DNA of 64,000 nt from Streptomyces sp. NBC_01717 (GTDB lineage Bacteria > Actinomycetota > Actinomycetes > Streptomycetales > Streptomycetaceae). This document shows positions 32,443-40,106 of the stretch, piece by piece (the first letter of the stretch is position 1; each line of letters begins with the position of its first letter). The translations under genes were made by a program, and so were the position numbers. The DNA lies in the NCBI RefSeq assembly GCF_036248255.1, contig NZ_CP109178.1:7135001-7199000 (forward strand). Direction: 5' to 3'. The notes under the pieces are model-generated. The model made no database searches and had not been told where the DNA came from. It saw only the letters and a list, made by a program, of their open reading frames with translations.

Positions 32443-33089
32443 GCGAGCAGCGCCCCACCGGTGCGAGCACCGTCGCGGATCTTGAGCTCAAGCCCGCCCT
32501 CGAGGCCGTTCTCATGGTCGTCGACGAACCCGCCACCGAGGAACACCTCGCCAAGGTGCTGGAGCGGCCCCGGCGGGCCGTCGCCGACGCGCTGCGGGAG
32601 CTGGCCGACGAGTACACCGTGCAGCGCCGCGGTTTCGATCTCCGGCTGGTCGCGGGCGGCTGGCGCTTCTACACGCGCCCGGAGTACGCGGAGGCCGTCG
32701 AGGGCTTCGTGCTGGACGGCCAGCAGGCCCGCCTCACCCAGGCGGCTCTGGAGACCCTCGCAGTGGTCGCGTACCGCCAGCCGGTCAGCCGCTCGAGGGT
32801 CTCTGCCGTACGCGGCGTGAACTGTGACGGCGTGATGCGGACGCTCCTGCAGAGGGGCCTGGTCGAGGAAGCGGGCGCGGAACCCGAAACAGGTGCGATC
32901 CTGTACAGGACGACGAACTACTTTCTGGAGCGGATGGGCCTGCGCGGCCTGGATGAGCTCCCGGAGCTCGCGCCCTTCCTCCCCGAGGCGGACGCGATCG
33001 AGGCTGAGACGCTAGAGGGTGTGCCGTCGTTCGATCCGGACGCACCGGACACCCCGGATACTCACGCAGACGACAAGACGGAATTTTGA
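32439..33089 (+). CDS. scpB: Segregation and condensation protein B
   Basis: This encodes 216 residues. The ATG overlaps the scpA stop. Two winged-helix domains are visible: LKPALEAVLMVVDEPATEEHLA with RGFDLRLVAGGWRFYTRPEY, then LTQAALETLAVVAYRQPVSRS with VRGVNCDGVMRTLLQRGLV and YRTTNYFLERMGL. It dimerises and binds ScpA in the SMC condensin. The C-terminus is acidic (about 35 residues). The stop shares one base with the next ATG, so scpA, scpB and the pseudouridine synthase are translationally coupled. Confidence 0.95.
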   Translation: MSEQRPTGASTVADLELKPALEAVLMVVDEPATEEHLAKVLERPRRAVADALRELADEYTVQRRGFDLRLVAGGWRFYTRPEYAEAVEGFVLDGQQARLTQAALETLAVVAYRQPVSRSRVSAVRGVNCDGVMRTLLQRGLVEEAGAEPETGAILYRTTNYFLERMGLRGLDELPELAPFLPEADAIEAETLEGVPSFDPDAPDTPDTHADDKTEF

Positions 33090-34204
33090 TGCGAAGCAGT
33101 GGCAGGAACAGCGGAAGCGGCAGCGGCAAGAGCGGCGGCAACCGGAACCCCCGGGGTGGCGGCGCCGGGCGCGACGACAGGCAGGACAAGCGTCCCCGCA
33201 GGCCCCGCCCCGAGGAGCGCCGCTACGACGTGGGCGGCACCGGGGCCGGCGAGAAGAGCGGCGACGGCCCCCGCAAGGGCCGCGGCGCCGCGGCCCGCGG
33301 TGGCGCCAAGGGCGGTCCGAAGCCCCCGCAGGGCGGCGCGAGGAGCGGCGGCCCGCGGCGTGGCCCGCAGGGTGCCCCGTCCCGCTCTCGCGAGCTCGAC
33401 GCCAAGATCGAGCAGCGCAACCGGGACAGGTACGCGAACAAGCCCGACATCAAGACGCCCAAGACCCACCCGGGCGCCGAGCAGGAGGGCGAGCGTCTGC
33501 AGAAGGTCCTGGCCAGGGCCGGCATGGGCTCGCGCCGTGCGTGCGAGGAGCTGATCGAGCAGTCCCGCGTCGAGGTCAACGGCGAGATCGTCGTCGAGCA
33601 GGGCATGCGCGTCGATGTGCACAAGGACGAGATCAAGGTCGACGGTCTGACCGTCGCCGCCCAGTCGTACCTCTTCTTCGCGCTGAACAAGCCCGCCGGT
33701 GTCGTCTCCTCGATGGAGGACCCGGACGGCCGCCAGTGCCTCGGCGACTACGTCACCAACCGGGAGACGCGGCTCTTCCACGTCGGCCGGCTGGACACCG
33801 AGACCGAGGGCATCATCCTGCTCACCAACCACGGCGAGCTGGCCCACCGGCTGACCCACCCGAAGTACGGCGTGAAGAAGACCTACCTGGCCGCCATCCA
33901 GGGACCGCTCCCGCGCGACCTGGGCAAGCACCTCAAGGACGGCATCCAGCTGGAGGACGGGTACGCCCGCGCCGACCACTTCCGCGTCGTCGAGAACACC
34001 GGTAAGAACTACCTGGTCGAGGTGACCCTCCACGAGGGCCGCAAGCACATCGTCCGCCGGATGCTGGCCGAGGCCGGCTTCCCGGTCGAGCGGCTGGTGC
34101 GGACGTCCTTCGGGCCGATCCCGCTGGGCGACCAGAAGTCCGGCTGGCTGCGCCGCCTCACCAACACCGAGGTGGGCATGCTGATGGGCGAGGTCGGTCT
34201 GTAG
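33089..34204 (+). CDS. rluB: RluB-type ribosomal large-subunit pseudouridine synthase
   Basis: This encodes 371 residues. A basic glycine/arginine-rich arm occupies residues 1-125. The S4 RNA-binding domain is ERLQKVLARAGMGSRRACEE, and the RsuA/RluB catalytic domain has FALNKPAGVVSSMEDPDGR and GRLDTETEGIILLTNHGEL with the catalytic aspartate. EVTLHEGRKHIVRRMLAEAG closes the fold. It isomerises uridine in 23S rRNA helix 89-90 by family analogy. ATG 33089 abuts scpB (TGATG). A strong terminator follows. Confidence 0.92.
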   Translation: MRSSGRNSGSGSGKSGGNRNPRGGGAGRDDRQDKRPRRPRPEERRYDVGGTGAGEKSGDGPRKGRGAAARGGAKGGPKPPQGGARSGGPRRGPQGAPSRSRELDAKIEQRNRDRYANKPDIKTPKTHPGAEQEGERLQKVLARAGMGSRRACEELIEQSRVEVNGEIVVEQGMRVDVHKDEIKVDGLTVAAQSYLFFALNKPAGVVSSMEDPDGRQCLGDYVTNRETRLFHVGRLDTETEGIILLTNHGELAHRLTHPKYGVKKTYLAAIQGPLPRDLGKHLKDGIQLEDGYARADHFRVVENTGKNYLVEVTLHEGRKHIVRRMLAEAGFPVERLVRTSFGPIPLGDQKSGWLRRLTNTEVGMLMGEVGL

Positions 34205-34227
34205 TCCGCCTTCGGCGTCCGCTGTAC

Positions 34228-34285
34228 GGCCCGCGGCCGGTTCCTGGTTTCGATTTTCGAACAGGAAACCGGCCGCGGGCCTTTT
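34228..34285 (+). terminator. Terminator after the scp-rluB run
   Basis: The arms are GGCCCGCGGCCGGTTCCTG (34228-34246) and CAGGAAACCGGCCGCGGGCC (34262-34281), complementary with a single bulged base and a 15-nt loop, followed by TTTT. It separates the chromosome-segregation genes from the NAD operon. Confidence 0.88.
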
Positions 34286-34305
34286 GCTGCCATCGAATCG
34301 CCTTT

Positions 34306-34322
34306 ATAGTCAAGGTGACTAT
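34306..34322 (+). promoter_or_regulatory. NrtR-like operator overlapping the pnuC promoter
   Basis: ATAGTCAAGGTGACTAT is a perfect 7-bp dyad with a 3-bp spacer. It contains TATAGT at 34305-34310, a plausible -10, and ends just before the AAGGAGG ribosome binding site of pnuC. The operon's third gene encodes an NrtR-type Nudix regulator, so an autoregulated operator for NAD metabolism is the natural reading. Binding is not shown by sequence alone. Confidence 0.75.
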
Positions 34323-34335
34323 TAAGGAGGCGGGT

Positions 34336-34989
34336 GTGAGTCTCGCGGACATCATCGATCCCCTGCAGCAACCTCTGGTGACAGTCCTGGACACCCCGGT
34401 CGGCTGGACCGAGGTGCTCGGCTTCGGCAGTGGCGCGCTGTGCGTCTGGCTCGTGGCCCGCCAGCATCTTGCCAACTGGCCGATCGGCATCGCCAACAAC
34501 CTCCTCTTCATCCTGCTGTTCACCCAGTCCGGTCTGTACGCCGACGCAGGCCTGCAGATCGTCTTCATCACCCTTGCCGCGTACGGCTGGTGGACCTGGA
34601 CCCACGGGGGTGGACCGGGCTCGCCGGACCTGCCGGTGCGGAACACCGGCCGCACCGAATGGGTCCGGCTGTGCGCGGCAGGGGTGCTGGGGACCGCCGG
34701 TCTGACCGTTCTCCTCGACCACGCCACCGACTCCACCGTGCCGTTCTGGGACGCCCTGACGACCGCGCTGTCCTTGGCTGCGACGTACGGGCAGTGTCGG
34801 AAGCTCGTCGAGTCGTGGTGGCTGTGGATCGCCGCCGATGTCGTGTACATCCCGCTGTACGCGTACAAGGAGCTCTATCCGACCTCCCTGCTGTACGTCG
34901 GCTTCCTGGCGCTGTGCCTGGTCGGACTGCGCAACTGGAAGCGTGATCTCCAGGTTCCGCAGCGGGAGTTGGCGGAGGTGACAGGGTGA
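34336..34989 (+). CDS. pnuC: PnuC-family nicotinamide riboside transporter
   Basis: This encodes 217 residues from GTG 34336 (AAGGAGG 5 nt upstream). About seven hydrophobic helices are present. PnuC features are the WPIGIANNLLFILLF segment, GWWTWTH after the third helix, and WWLWIAADVVYIPLYAYK. The family is a facilitator that depends on a ribosylnicotinamide kinase to trap the substrate; such a kinase domain is in the next gene, which overlaps by 4 nt (GTGA). First gene of the NrtR-type operon. Confidence 0.92.
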   Translation: MSLADIIDPLQQPLVTVLDTPVGWTEVLGFGSGALCVWLVARQHLANWPIGIANNLLFILLFTQSGLYADAGLQIVFITLAAYGWWTWTHGGGPGSPDLPVRNTGRTEWVRLCAAGVLGTAGLTVLLDHATDSTVPFWDALTTALSLAATYGQCRKLVESWWLWIAADVVYIPLYAYKELYPTSLLYVGFLALCLVGLRNWKRDLQVPQRELAEVTG

Positions 34990-36065
34990 AGCGGTTCAGG
35001 CACGGGCTCGTGCTCGGTAAGTTCTATCCGCCGCACGCCGGCCATCACCACCTTGTCCGCACCGCTCAGGACCGCTGCGAGCGGCTGACCGTCCTGGTCT
35101 GCGCGGCCTCCGTCGAGTCAGTCCCCCTCGCTGGCCGGGTGGCCTGGATGCGGGAGGTGCACCCGGACGTACGGGTCGTCGGCGCCGTCGACGACACCCG
35201 GATGGATCTCCATGACCCGGCGATCTGGGATGCCCATATGGCCGTCTTCGAAGGGGCCGTCCCGGAGAAGGTCGATGCCGTCTTCACCTCGGAGCCGTAC
35301 GGGGACGAACTGGCCCGCCGGTTCGGTGCCGAATCCGTCTGCGTCGACCCCGACCGTACGGTCTTCCCGGTCTCCGGCACCGCCGTCCGCAAGGATCCGA
35401 TCGGCTGCTGGGACTTCCTCGAACCGCCCGTACGGGCCGCGCTCACCCGCCGCATCGTCGTCCTCGGCGCCGAGTCCACCGGCACCACCACGATGGCTCG
35501 CGCCCTCGCCGACCACTACCGCCGGCGCGGCGGCGTCTGGGCACAGACCCGGTATGTCGCCGAGTACGGGCGGGAGTTCAGCGAACAGAAGCTGGCCGCG
35601 CTGCGTACCCGGTGGCCCCGGGCCCAGTGGGAGGACGTGGCGTTCACCACCGACGACTTCCCGCTGATCGCCGCGGCCCAGAACGCCAAGGAGGAGGCGG
35701 CCGCCCGGACCGGGTCCCCGGTGCTCTTCTGCGACACCGACTCCTTCGCCACCACCGTCTGGCACGAGCGGTACATCGGCGGTCGCAACCCGCGCGTCGA
35801 GGAGACCGCCGACCGGGTCGCCCACCACCTGTGGCTGCTCACCGACCACGAGGGCGTCGCCTTCGAGGACGACGGGCTGCGCGACGGCGAGGAGCTGCGG
35901 CCCTGGATGACCGACCGCTTCAGGGCCGAACTCACCCGCACCGGGCGGCGGTTCGTCGAACTCGCCGGACCGCACCGGCAACGCCTGGACACCGCGGTCG
36001 ACGCCGTCGACGCTCTGCTCGCGACGGGCTGGGACTTCGCCGCACCCCTCCCGGAGCGACGATGA
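34986..36065 (+). CDS. nadR: NadR-like bifunctional NMN adenylyltransferase / ribosylnicotinamide kinase
   Basis: This encodes 359 residues. The N-terminal adenylyltransferase domain has GKFYPPHAGHHHLV (11-24), with the HxGH motif, and VFPVSGTAVRKDP as the ISGT-like motif. The C-terminal kinase domain starts VVLGAESTGTTTMARALA (about 158). Here the P-loop lysine of E. coli NadR (GESSGKS) is replaced by threonine at 167, which I believe is usual in actinobacterial relatives. It lacks the N-terminal repressor HTH of enterobacterial NadR; regulation is left to NrtR. Substrate path: nicotinamide riboside to NMN to NAD. GTG overlaps pnuC. Confidence 0.88.
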   Translation: MKRFRHGLVLGKFYPPHAGHHHLVRTAQDRCERLTVLVCAASVESVPLAGRVAWMREVHPDVRVVGAVDDTRMDLHDPAIWDAHMAVFEGAVPEKVDAVFTSEPYGDELARRFGAESVCVDPDRTVFPVSGTAVRKDPIGCWDFLEPPVRAALTRRIVVLGAESTGTTTMARALADHYRRRGGVWAQTRYVAEYGREFSEQKLAALRTRWPRAQWEDVAFTTDDFPLIAAAQNAKEEAAARTGSPVLFCDTDSFATTVWHERYIGGRNPRVEETADRVAHHLWLLTDHEGVAFEDDGLRDGEELRPWMTDRFRAELTRTGRRFVELAGPHRQRLDTAVDAVDALLATGWDFAAPLPERR

Positions 36066-36796
36066 GCACCGGCGCCCCCGAGGGCTACGACCCGTACGCC
36101 TTCGAACCGTTCGCGGTCACCGTCGACCTCGCCGTCTTCACGGTCCGGGACGGCCGGCTGCACGTCCTGCTCGTCGAGCGCGGTGAAGACCCGTACAAGG
36201 GCCACTGGGCCCTGCCCGGCGGCTTCGTACTGCCCCGAGAGTCCGCCGAGGACGCCGCCCGCCGGGAGCTCGCCGAGGAGACCGGGCTGACCGAGGCAAC
36301 CGTTTCCGCACTCCACCTGGAGCAGCTGCGCACCTACAGCGATCCGGACCGCGACCCCAGGATGCGGGTCGTCTCCGTCGCGTACACCGCACTCGTTCCC
36401 GATCTGCCCGAGCCGCGTGGCGGCGGGGATGCGGCCAACGCCCGCTGGTGGGACGCCGGAGCACTCGGCGCGCTCGCCTTCGACCACGACCGCATCCTCA
36501 CCGACGCGCACGACCGGATCGGCGCCAAACTTGAGTACACCTGCCTGGCGACGGCCTTCTGCCCGGCCGAATTCACCCTGGGCGAGCTCCAGCAGGTGTA
36601 CGAGACGGTCTGGGGCGTCGAGCTCGACCGCCCCAACTTTCGGCGCAAGGTCCTCACCACGCCCGGTTTCGTCCAGGCCGTGGAGGGATCACCGCGCCGC
36701 ACCGGCGGACGCGGCAAACCGGCTGCTCTGTACCGGGCGGGTGCCGCGACCGCCCTGCACCCTCCACTTCTGCGACCGGAAGGACGAAGCGCATGA
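36062..36796 (+). CDS. nrtR: NrtR-type Nudix/winged-helix regulator of NAD metabolism
   Basis: This encodes 244 residues. An intact Nudix box is present: GGFVLPRESAEDAARREL followed by AEETGL. A C-terminal winged-helix domain follows (FTLGELQQVYETVWGVELDR, then NFRRKVLTTPG), the hallmark of NrtR repressors, which bind ADP-ribose through the Nudix-like domain. The intact box means hydrolase activity cannot be excluded. The ATG overlaps the nadR stop, and its stop overlaps the next ATG. The predicted operator is at 34306. Confidence 0.88.
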   Translation: MSTGAPEGYDPYAFEPFAVTVDLAVFTVRDGRLHVLLVERGEDPYKGHWALPGGFVLPRESAEDAARRELAEETGLTEATVSALHLEQLRTYSDPDRDPRMRVVSVAYTALVPDLPEPRGGGDAANARWWDAGALGALAFDHDRILTDAHDRIGAKLEYTCLATAFCPAEFTLGELQQVYETVWGVELDRPNFRRKVLTTPGFVQAVEGSPRRTGGRGKPAALYRAGAATALHPPLLRPEGRSA

Positions 36797-37815
36797 TCGT
36801 GACCCGCACCATCACCAAACAGGCCGCCACCGGCGCGCTGACCGGGCTCGCGCTCGGCGACGCGCTGGGCTTCCCGACCGAGTTCAACAATGTGCCGTCG
36901 ATCCTCGCCAAGTGCGGGCCGTGGCGGCAGATGCGGCTGCCGAACCCCGCGTTCGTCAGCGACGACACCCAGATGACGCTGGCCCTCGCGCGGGGCATCC
37001 GCACCGCCATGGACCGCGGACTGCTCACCCCGCTGCGGCTGGTCCGGCCGGTACGCGAGGAGTTCGTCGACTGGTACCACTCGCCGGACAACAACCGCGC
37101 CCCCGGCCGCACCTGCATGAGCGCCTGCCGGCTGCTCGACGGCGACCGGCCCTGGCAGGAGGCCAGTCAGACCGGCTCCAAGGGCTGCGGCGCCAATATG
37201 CGGGTGGCGCCGGTCGGGCTCGTACCGGGGCTGAGCGAGGAACAGCGCTCCGGTGCGGCGCAGTTGCAGGCCGCCCTCACACACGGCCATCCCACGGCGC
37301 TCGCGGCCTCCGACCTGATGGCGCGCGCGGTGTATCTGCTGGCGCAGGGTGCCGAGCCGACGGGGCTGATCGGGCAGCTGCGTTCGTACGCGTACGAGAA
37401 CAGCAGCCGCTACCTCACACGCTGGCTCGGCGACCTGTGGCGGTACGCGGGTGACGACTCGGGCGAGAGCTACATCCAGCGTGGCTGGGACGAGTGCCTG
37501 ACCGCATTGGCCCGCGTCCAGGACGCCCTGCGCGACCCGTCACCGGAGACCGACCCGTGCGAGGCGACCGGCGACGGCTGGATCGCCGAGGACGCCCTCG
37601 CCACGGCCCTGCACTGCTTCCTGCTCTTCCCCGACGAACCGGTCACCGCGCTGCGCCGGGCCGCCTGCACCCGCGGCGACTCGGATTCCATCGGCTGCCT
37701 GACCGGGGCACTGGCGGGGGCGCATCTCGGGGCCGGGGCATGGCCCAAGGAGTGGTCGGAGCGGATCGAGTACCGGAGCGATCTGCTGTCGCTGGGGGCG
37801 CTCTGGGACTCTTGA
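36793..37815 (+). CDS. ADP-ribosylglycohydrolase (DraG family)
   Basis: This encodes 340 residues. The family metal-site motifs are present: ALTGLALGDALGFPTEF near the N-terminus, VSDDTQMTLALARG at about 55, and the late RGDSDSIGCLTGALAGAHLGA segment near 298. These aspartates bind two Mg ions and cut N- or O-linked ADP-ribose. The ATG overlaps nrtR (ATGA), placing it in the NAD operon, so it may return ADP-ribose removed from proteins or nucleic acids to the pool sensed by NrtR. The substrate is unknown. Confidence 0.9.
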   Translation: MIVTRTITKQAATGALTGLALGDALGFPTEFNNVPSILAKCGPWRQMRLPNPAFVSDDTQMTLALARGIRTAMDRGLLTPLRLVRPVREEFVDWYHSPDNNRAPGRTCMSACRLLDGDRPWQEASQTGSKGCGANMRVAPVGLVPGLSEEQRSGAAQLQAALTHGHPTALAASDLMARAVYLLAQGAEPTGLIGQLRSYAYENSSRYLTRWLGDLWRYAGDDSGESYIQRGWDECLTALARVQDALRDPSPETDPCEATGDGWIAEDALATALHCFLLFPDEPVTALRRAACTRGDSDSIGCLTGALAGAHLGAGAWPKEWSERIEYRSDLLSLGALWDS

Positions 37816-37818
37816 CCC

Positions 37819-38631
37819 ATGCGTACGGAAACGATCCACCTCCACGGGGCCGGGCTGCCGGTCACGGACTTCGGCCCGGTCCTCGCCGAAGAGCCGGGCC
37901 CGCTGCTGTTCGCCACGGTCTCCGGGGCGCATCTGTACGGGTTTCCGTCGCGTGACTCGGACGTGGACCTGCGGGGGGTCCACCTCCTGCCCGCCGAGGA
38001 CCTGGTGGGGCTGCGCGAACCGGACGAGACGCGTTCGCGGATGTGGGACCGGGAAGGGGTCGAGATGGACCTCGTCACCCATGACCTGCGGAAGTTCGTC
38101 CGGTTGATGCTGAAGCCGAACGGCTATGTGCTGGAGCAGCTGTTGTCGCCGCTGGTCGTGCACACGAGTGAGCTGCACGCGGAACTGGTCGCGCTGGCGC
38201 CCGCGGTGGTGACGCGCAACCATGCGCACCACTACCGGGGGTTCGCCGGCACGCAGTGGCGGCTGTTCGAGAAGACCGGCGAACTGAAACCGCTGCTCTA
38301 CACGTTCCGGGCTTTGCTGACCGGCATTCATCTGATGCGCAGTGGCGAGGTGCTCGCGCATCTGCCGACGCTCCTGGGCGAGGTGGCGGCGCCCGCGTAT
38401 CTGCCGGAGCTGATCGAGGCGAAGGCCGAGGCCGAACACGGGGGAGCGGGGGGCGTGGACGGCGCGGCGGTGTCCCGGGACGTCGAAGCGCTGCACCGGG
38501 TGCTGGACGAGGCGCAGCAGGAGTCGGGGCTGCCGGATGGGGCGGGAGGGTTCGACGGGCTGCACGAGCTCCTGGTGCGAGCGCGGCTGAAAGGGCCCGG
38601 GTTCCTGTCCCCGAGCTCCGAACGGGCTTGA
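37819..38631 (+). CDS. RlaP-type nucleotidyltransferase (pol beta superfamily), paralogue 1
   Basis: This encodes 270 residues, starting 3 nt after the glycohydrolase stop, so probably in the same operon. The nucleotidyltransferase motif is FATVSGAHLYGFPSRDSDVD, with the metal aspartates in DSDVDLRG, and a third acid in EMDLVTHDLRKF. The family (PF10127, including the RNA-repair-associated RlaP) transfers nucleotides, but most members lack biochemistry. The C-terminal 100 residues are helical. It converges on a second family member whose stop is 25 bp away. Confidence 0.82.
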   Translation: MRTETIHLHGAGLPVTDFGPVLAEEPGPLLFATVSGAHLYGFPSRDSDVDLRGVHLLPAEDLVGLREPDETRSRMWDREGVEMDLVTHDLRKFVRLMLKPNGYVLEQLLSPLVVHTSELHAELVALAPAVVTRNHAHHYRGFAGTQWRLFEKTGELKPLLYTFRALLTGIHLMRSGEVLAHLPTLLGEVAAPAYLPELIEAKAEAEHGGAGGVDGAAVSRDVEALHRVLDEAQQESGLPDGAGGFDGLHELLVRARLKGPGFLSPSSERA

Positions 38632-38656
38632 TTTCTGCGTTGGCCGAGGCGGCCGG

Positions 38657-39361
38657 TCACCCCTTGCCGGGCCACGACACGGACGCCCGGCGGGTGCGGA
38701 TCAGGAAGTCCTCCACCCGGGCCCGGTCCGGCTCCGGTGGGAGCGGGGAGCTCGGTGCCGACTCGTCGTTCTCCGCGGCCAGCCGTGTCATGCGGCGCTC
38801 CACCTCCGGCCACGGGACCTCGCCCCGCTTCACCGCGAGCAGTTCGTCCCTGGCGTCGCCCACCTCGATCGTCAGCCGGCCCGTTCGCAGCAGATCCCGG
38901 CCGCTCGCCAGCAGCCGCAGCAGATGCATGGCGTGCTTCCAGCGCGGCGAACCGTACTGCCGGACATCCGCCTCCAGCTTCCTGCGCTGCCCCAGTGCGT
39001 AGCGGACGAAGGTCTGGTGGGCGAGCCGGGACAGGAACGCGCCGCGCAGGGAGAGGAGTTCATGGCCGACCGCGTCGGCCTGTTCCACCAGCGGCGAGTG
39101 GAGGCACTCCAGCACATTGGGGTTGGCGCGCAGCGCCAGTTCGCAGAAGCGCTCCAGCTCCCAGGAGAACTGTTCCTGCGCCGGGCCCTCAACATGCGTG
39201 GGCGGCTTGTCGAACCGCCAGAACAGCGGGGTCGGCGCCAGGAAGACACCGCGCCGGTCGGTGTCGCTGTCGTCCGTGGCGAGCCCGAACGCACGTGAGC
39301 CCATCACACAGGAGTAGACCGTGTGATCGCGTACGAGAGTCTCGGCATCGGGGGTGATCAT
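38657..39361 (-). CDS. RlaP-type nucleotidyltransferase (pol beta superfamily), paralogue 2
   Basis: This encodes 234 residues from the ATG at 39361; there is no good ribosome binding site, and the frame stays open upstream without family sequence. The active-site segment is VMGSRAFGLATDDSDTDRRG, followed by FSWELERFCELALRANPNV and HALR-type helical sequence (WKHAMHLLRLLASGRDLLRTG). It is clearly related in order of motifs to the convergent neighbour but diverged, so not a recent duplicate. The C-terminus (from about 200) is acidic then basic. Function is unknown; nucleotide transfer onto RNA or a small molecule is inferred from the family. Confidence 0.82.
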   Translation of the reverse strand: MITPDAETLVRDHTVYSCVMGSRAFGLATDDSDTDRRGVFLAPTPLFWRFDKPPTHVEGPAQEQFSWELERFCELALRANPNVLECLHSPLVEQADAVGHELLSLRGAFLSRLAHQTFVRYALGQRRKLEADVRQYGSPRWKHAMHLLRLLASGRDLLRTGRLTIEVGDARDELLAVKRGEVPWPEVERRMTRLAAENDESAPSSPLPPEPDRARVEDFLIRTRRASVSWPGKG

Positions 39362-39463
39362 GCGGGTGAGGGTACGCGAGGGGGCCTCGTGTGCCTCGTC
39401 GTCCTGGCAGCGGACAGCACGGGCTGCGGGGCGGCGCGTACGCGGAGGCCGCTGAGGCCGCGT

Positions 39464-39516
39464 GGCCGGCGGATGTCCGTAGCCGTCGGTCCGAAGGCTA
39501 CGGACATCCGCCGGCT
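39464..39516. repeat. Long perfect inverted repeat in a divergent intergenic region
   Basis: CCGGCGGATGTCCGTAGCC (39466-39484) and its exact complement (39496-39514) enclose an 11-base loop, and one flanking G-C and one G-U pair extend the stem to 21 bp. No T-run follows on either strand. It lies between two divergent genes, 100 nt upstream of each, so it is not an obvious terminator. Confidence 0.8.
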
Positions 39517-39546
39517 GGGCCCCGAGTGGCAGAAGCCCTGGTTCTG

Positions 39547-39561
39547 ATCGACATTGTCGAT
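39547..39561. promoter_or_regulatory. Operator-like palindrome upstream of the YidB-like gene
   Basis: ATCGACATTGTCGAT is a perfect 7-bp dyad around one base, 29 nt before the ATG and about 13 nt before the ribosome binding site. This position suits a repressor or activator site. No cognate regulator can be named. Confidence 0.45.
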
Positions 39562-39589
39562 AATCCATCCCCTTCGGAAGGGCAGAACC

Positions 39590-40030
39590 ATGGCAGGAAA
39601 CGACCTCGGCAGTCTGCTGGGCAGCTTGCTGGGCGGCGGAAGCCAGGGCGGGGGTTCCGGCAACGCCGGGAACATCCTCGGAGCGCTGCTGGGCGCGCTG
39701 GGTGGCAACGCGAGCGCCGGTGGCGGTGGCGGGGGCGGCGCGAACGCTCTTGAGGGCCTGATCGGGATGCTCGCCAAGTCCGGCCTTCTCGACCAGGCCC
39801 AGTCCTGGGTCGGGACCGGTGAGAACAAGCCGGTGAGTGGCGCCCAGATCGCCCAGGCGCTGCCGGACGAAACCCTGCAGAAGGTCGCCCAGGACGCGGG
39901 GGTGTCGACGGAGCAGGCGGCCGACGACATCGCCAGGTCGCTGCCCGAGGCGGTCGACAAGCTGACCCCTGCGGGCGAGGTCCCGAAGGGCGGCTCGCTC
40001 GAGGACCTGATCCGGGCGCAGGCGCTCTGA
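39590..40030 (+). CDS. YidB-like (DUF937) protein
   Basis: This encodes 146 residues. AAGGG is about 8 nt before the ATG. The N-terminal half is Gly/Ser/Asn-rich (DLGSLLGSLLGGGSQ, then NILGALLGALGG and a nine-glycine-type run). The C-terminal half carries the conserved part: GLLDQAQSWVGTGENKPVSG and LPDETLQKVAQDAGVSTEQA. The family is widespread and of unknown function, without catalytic residues. No signal peptide. Confidence 0.85.
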   Translation: MAGNDLGSLLGSLLGGGSQGGGSGNAGNILGALLGALGGNASAGGGGGGGANALEGLIGMLAKSGLLDQAQSWVGTGENKPVSGAQIAQALPDETLQKVAQDAGVSTEQAADDIARSLPEAVDKLTPAGEVPKGGSLEDLIRAQAL

Positions 40031-40051
40031 GCGCTCATGGCCGGCGGAACT

Positions 40052-40093
40052 CCGTATCGATTTCCTGTACAGTTGTCCAGGAAATCGATACGG
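40052..40093. promoter_or_regulatory. Inverted repeat upstream of the DUF1304-tetR pair
   Basis: CCGTATCGATTTCCTG (40052-40067) pairs perfectly with CAGGAAATCGATACGG (40078-40093) around a 10-base spacer TACAGTTGTC. It covers the promoter region and abuts the ribosome binding site GGGAGG of the DUF1304 gene. As the operon encodes a TetR regulator, an autoregulatory operator is the likely role. Confidence 0.6.
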
Positions 40094-40106
40094 GAGGCCG
40101 TCCGCC

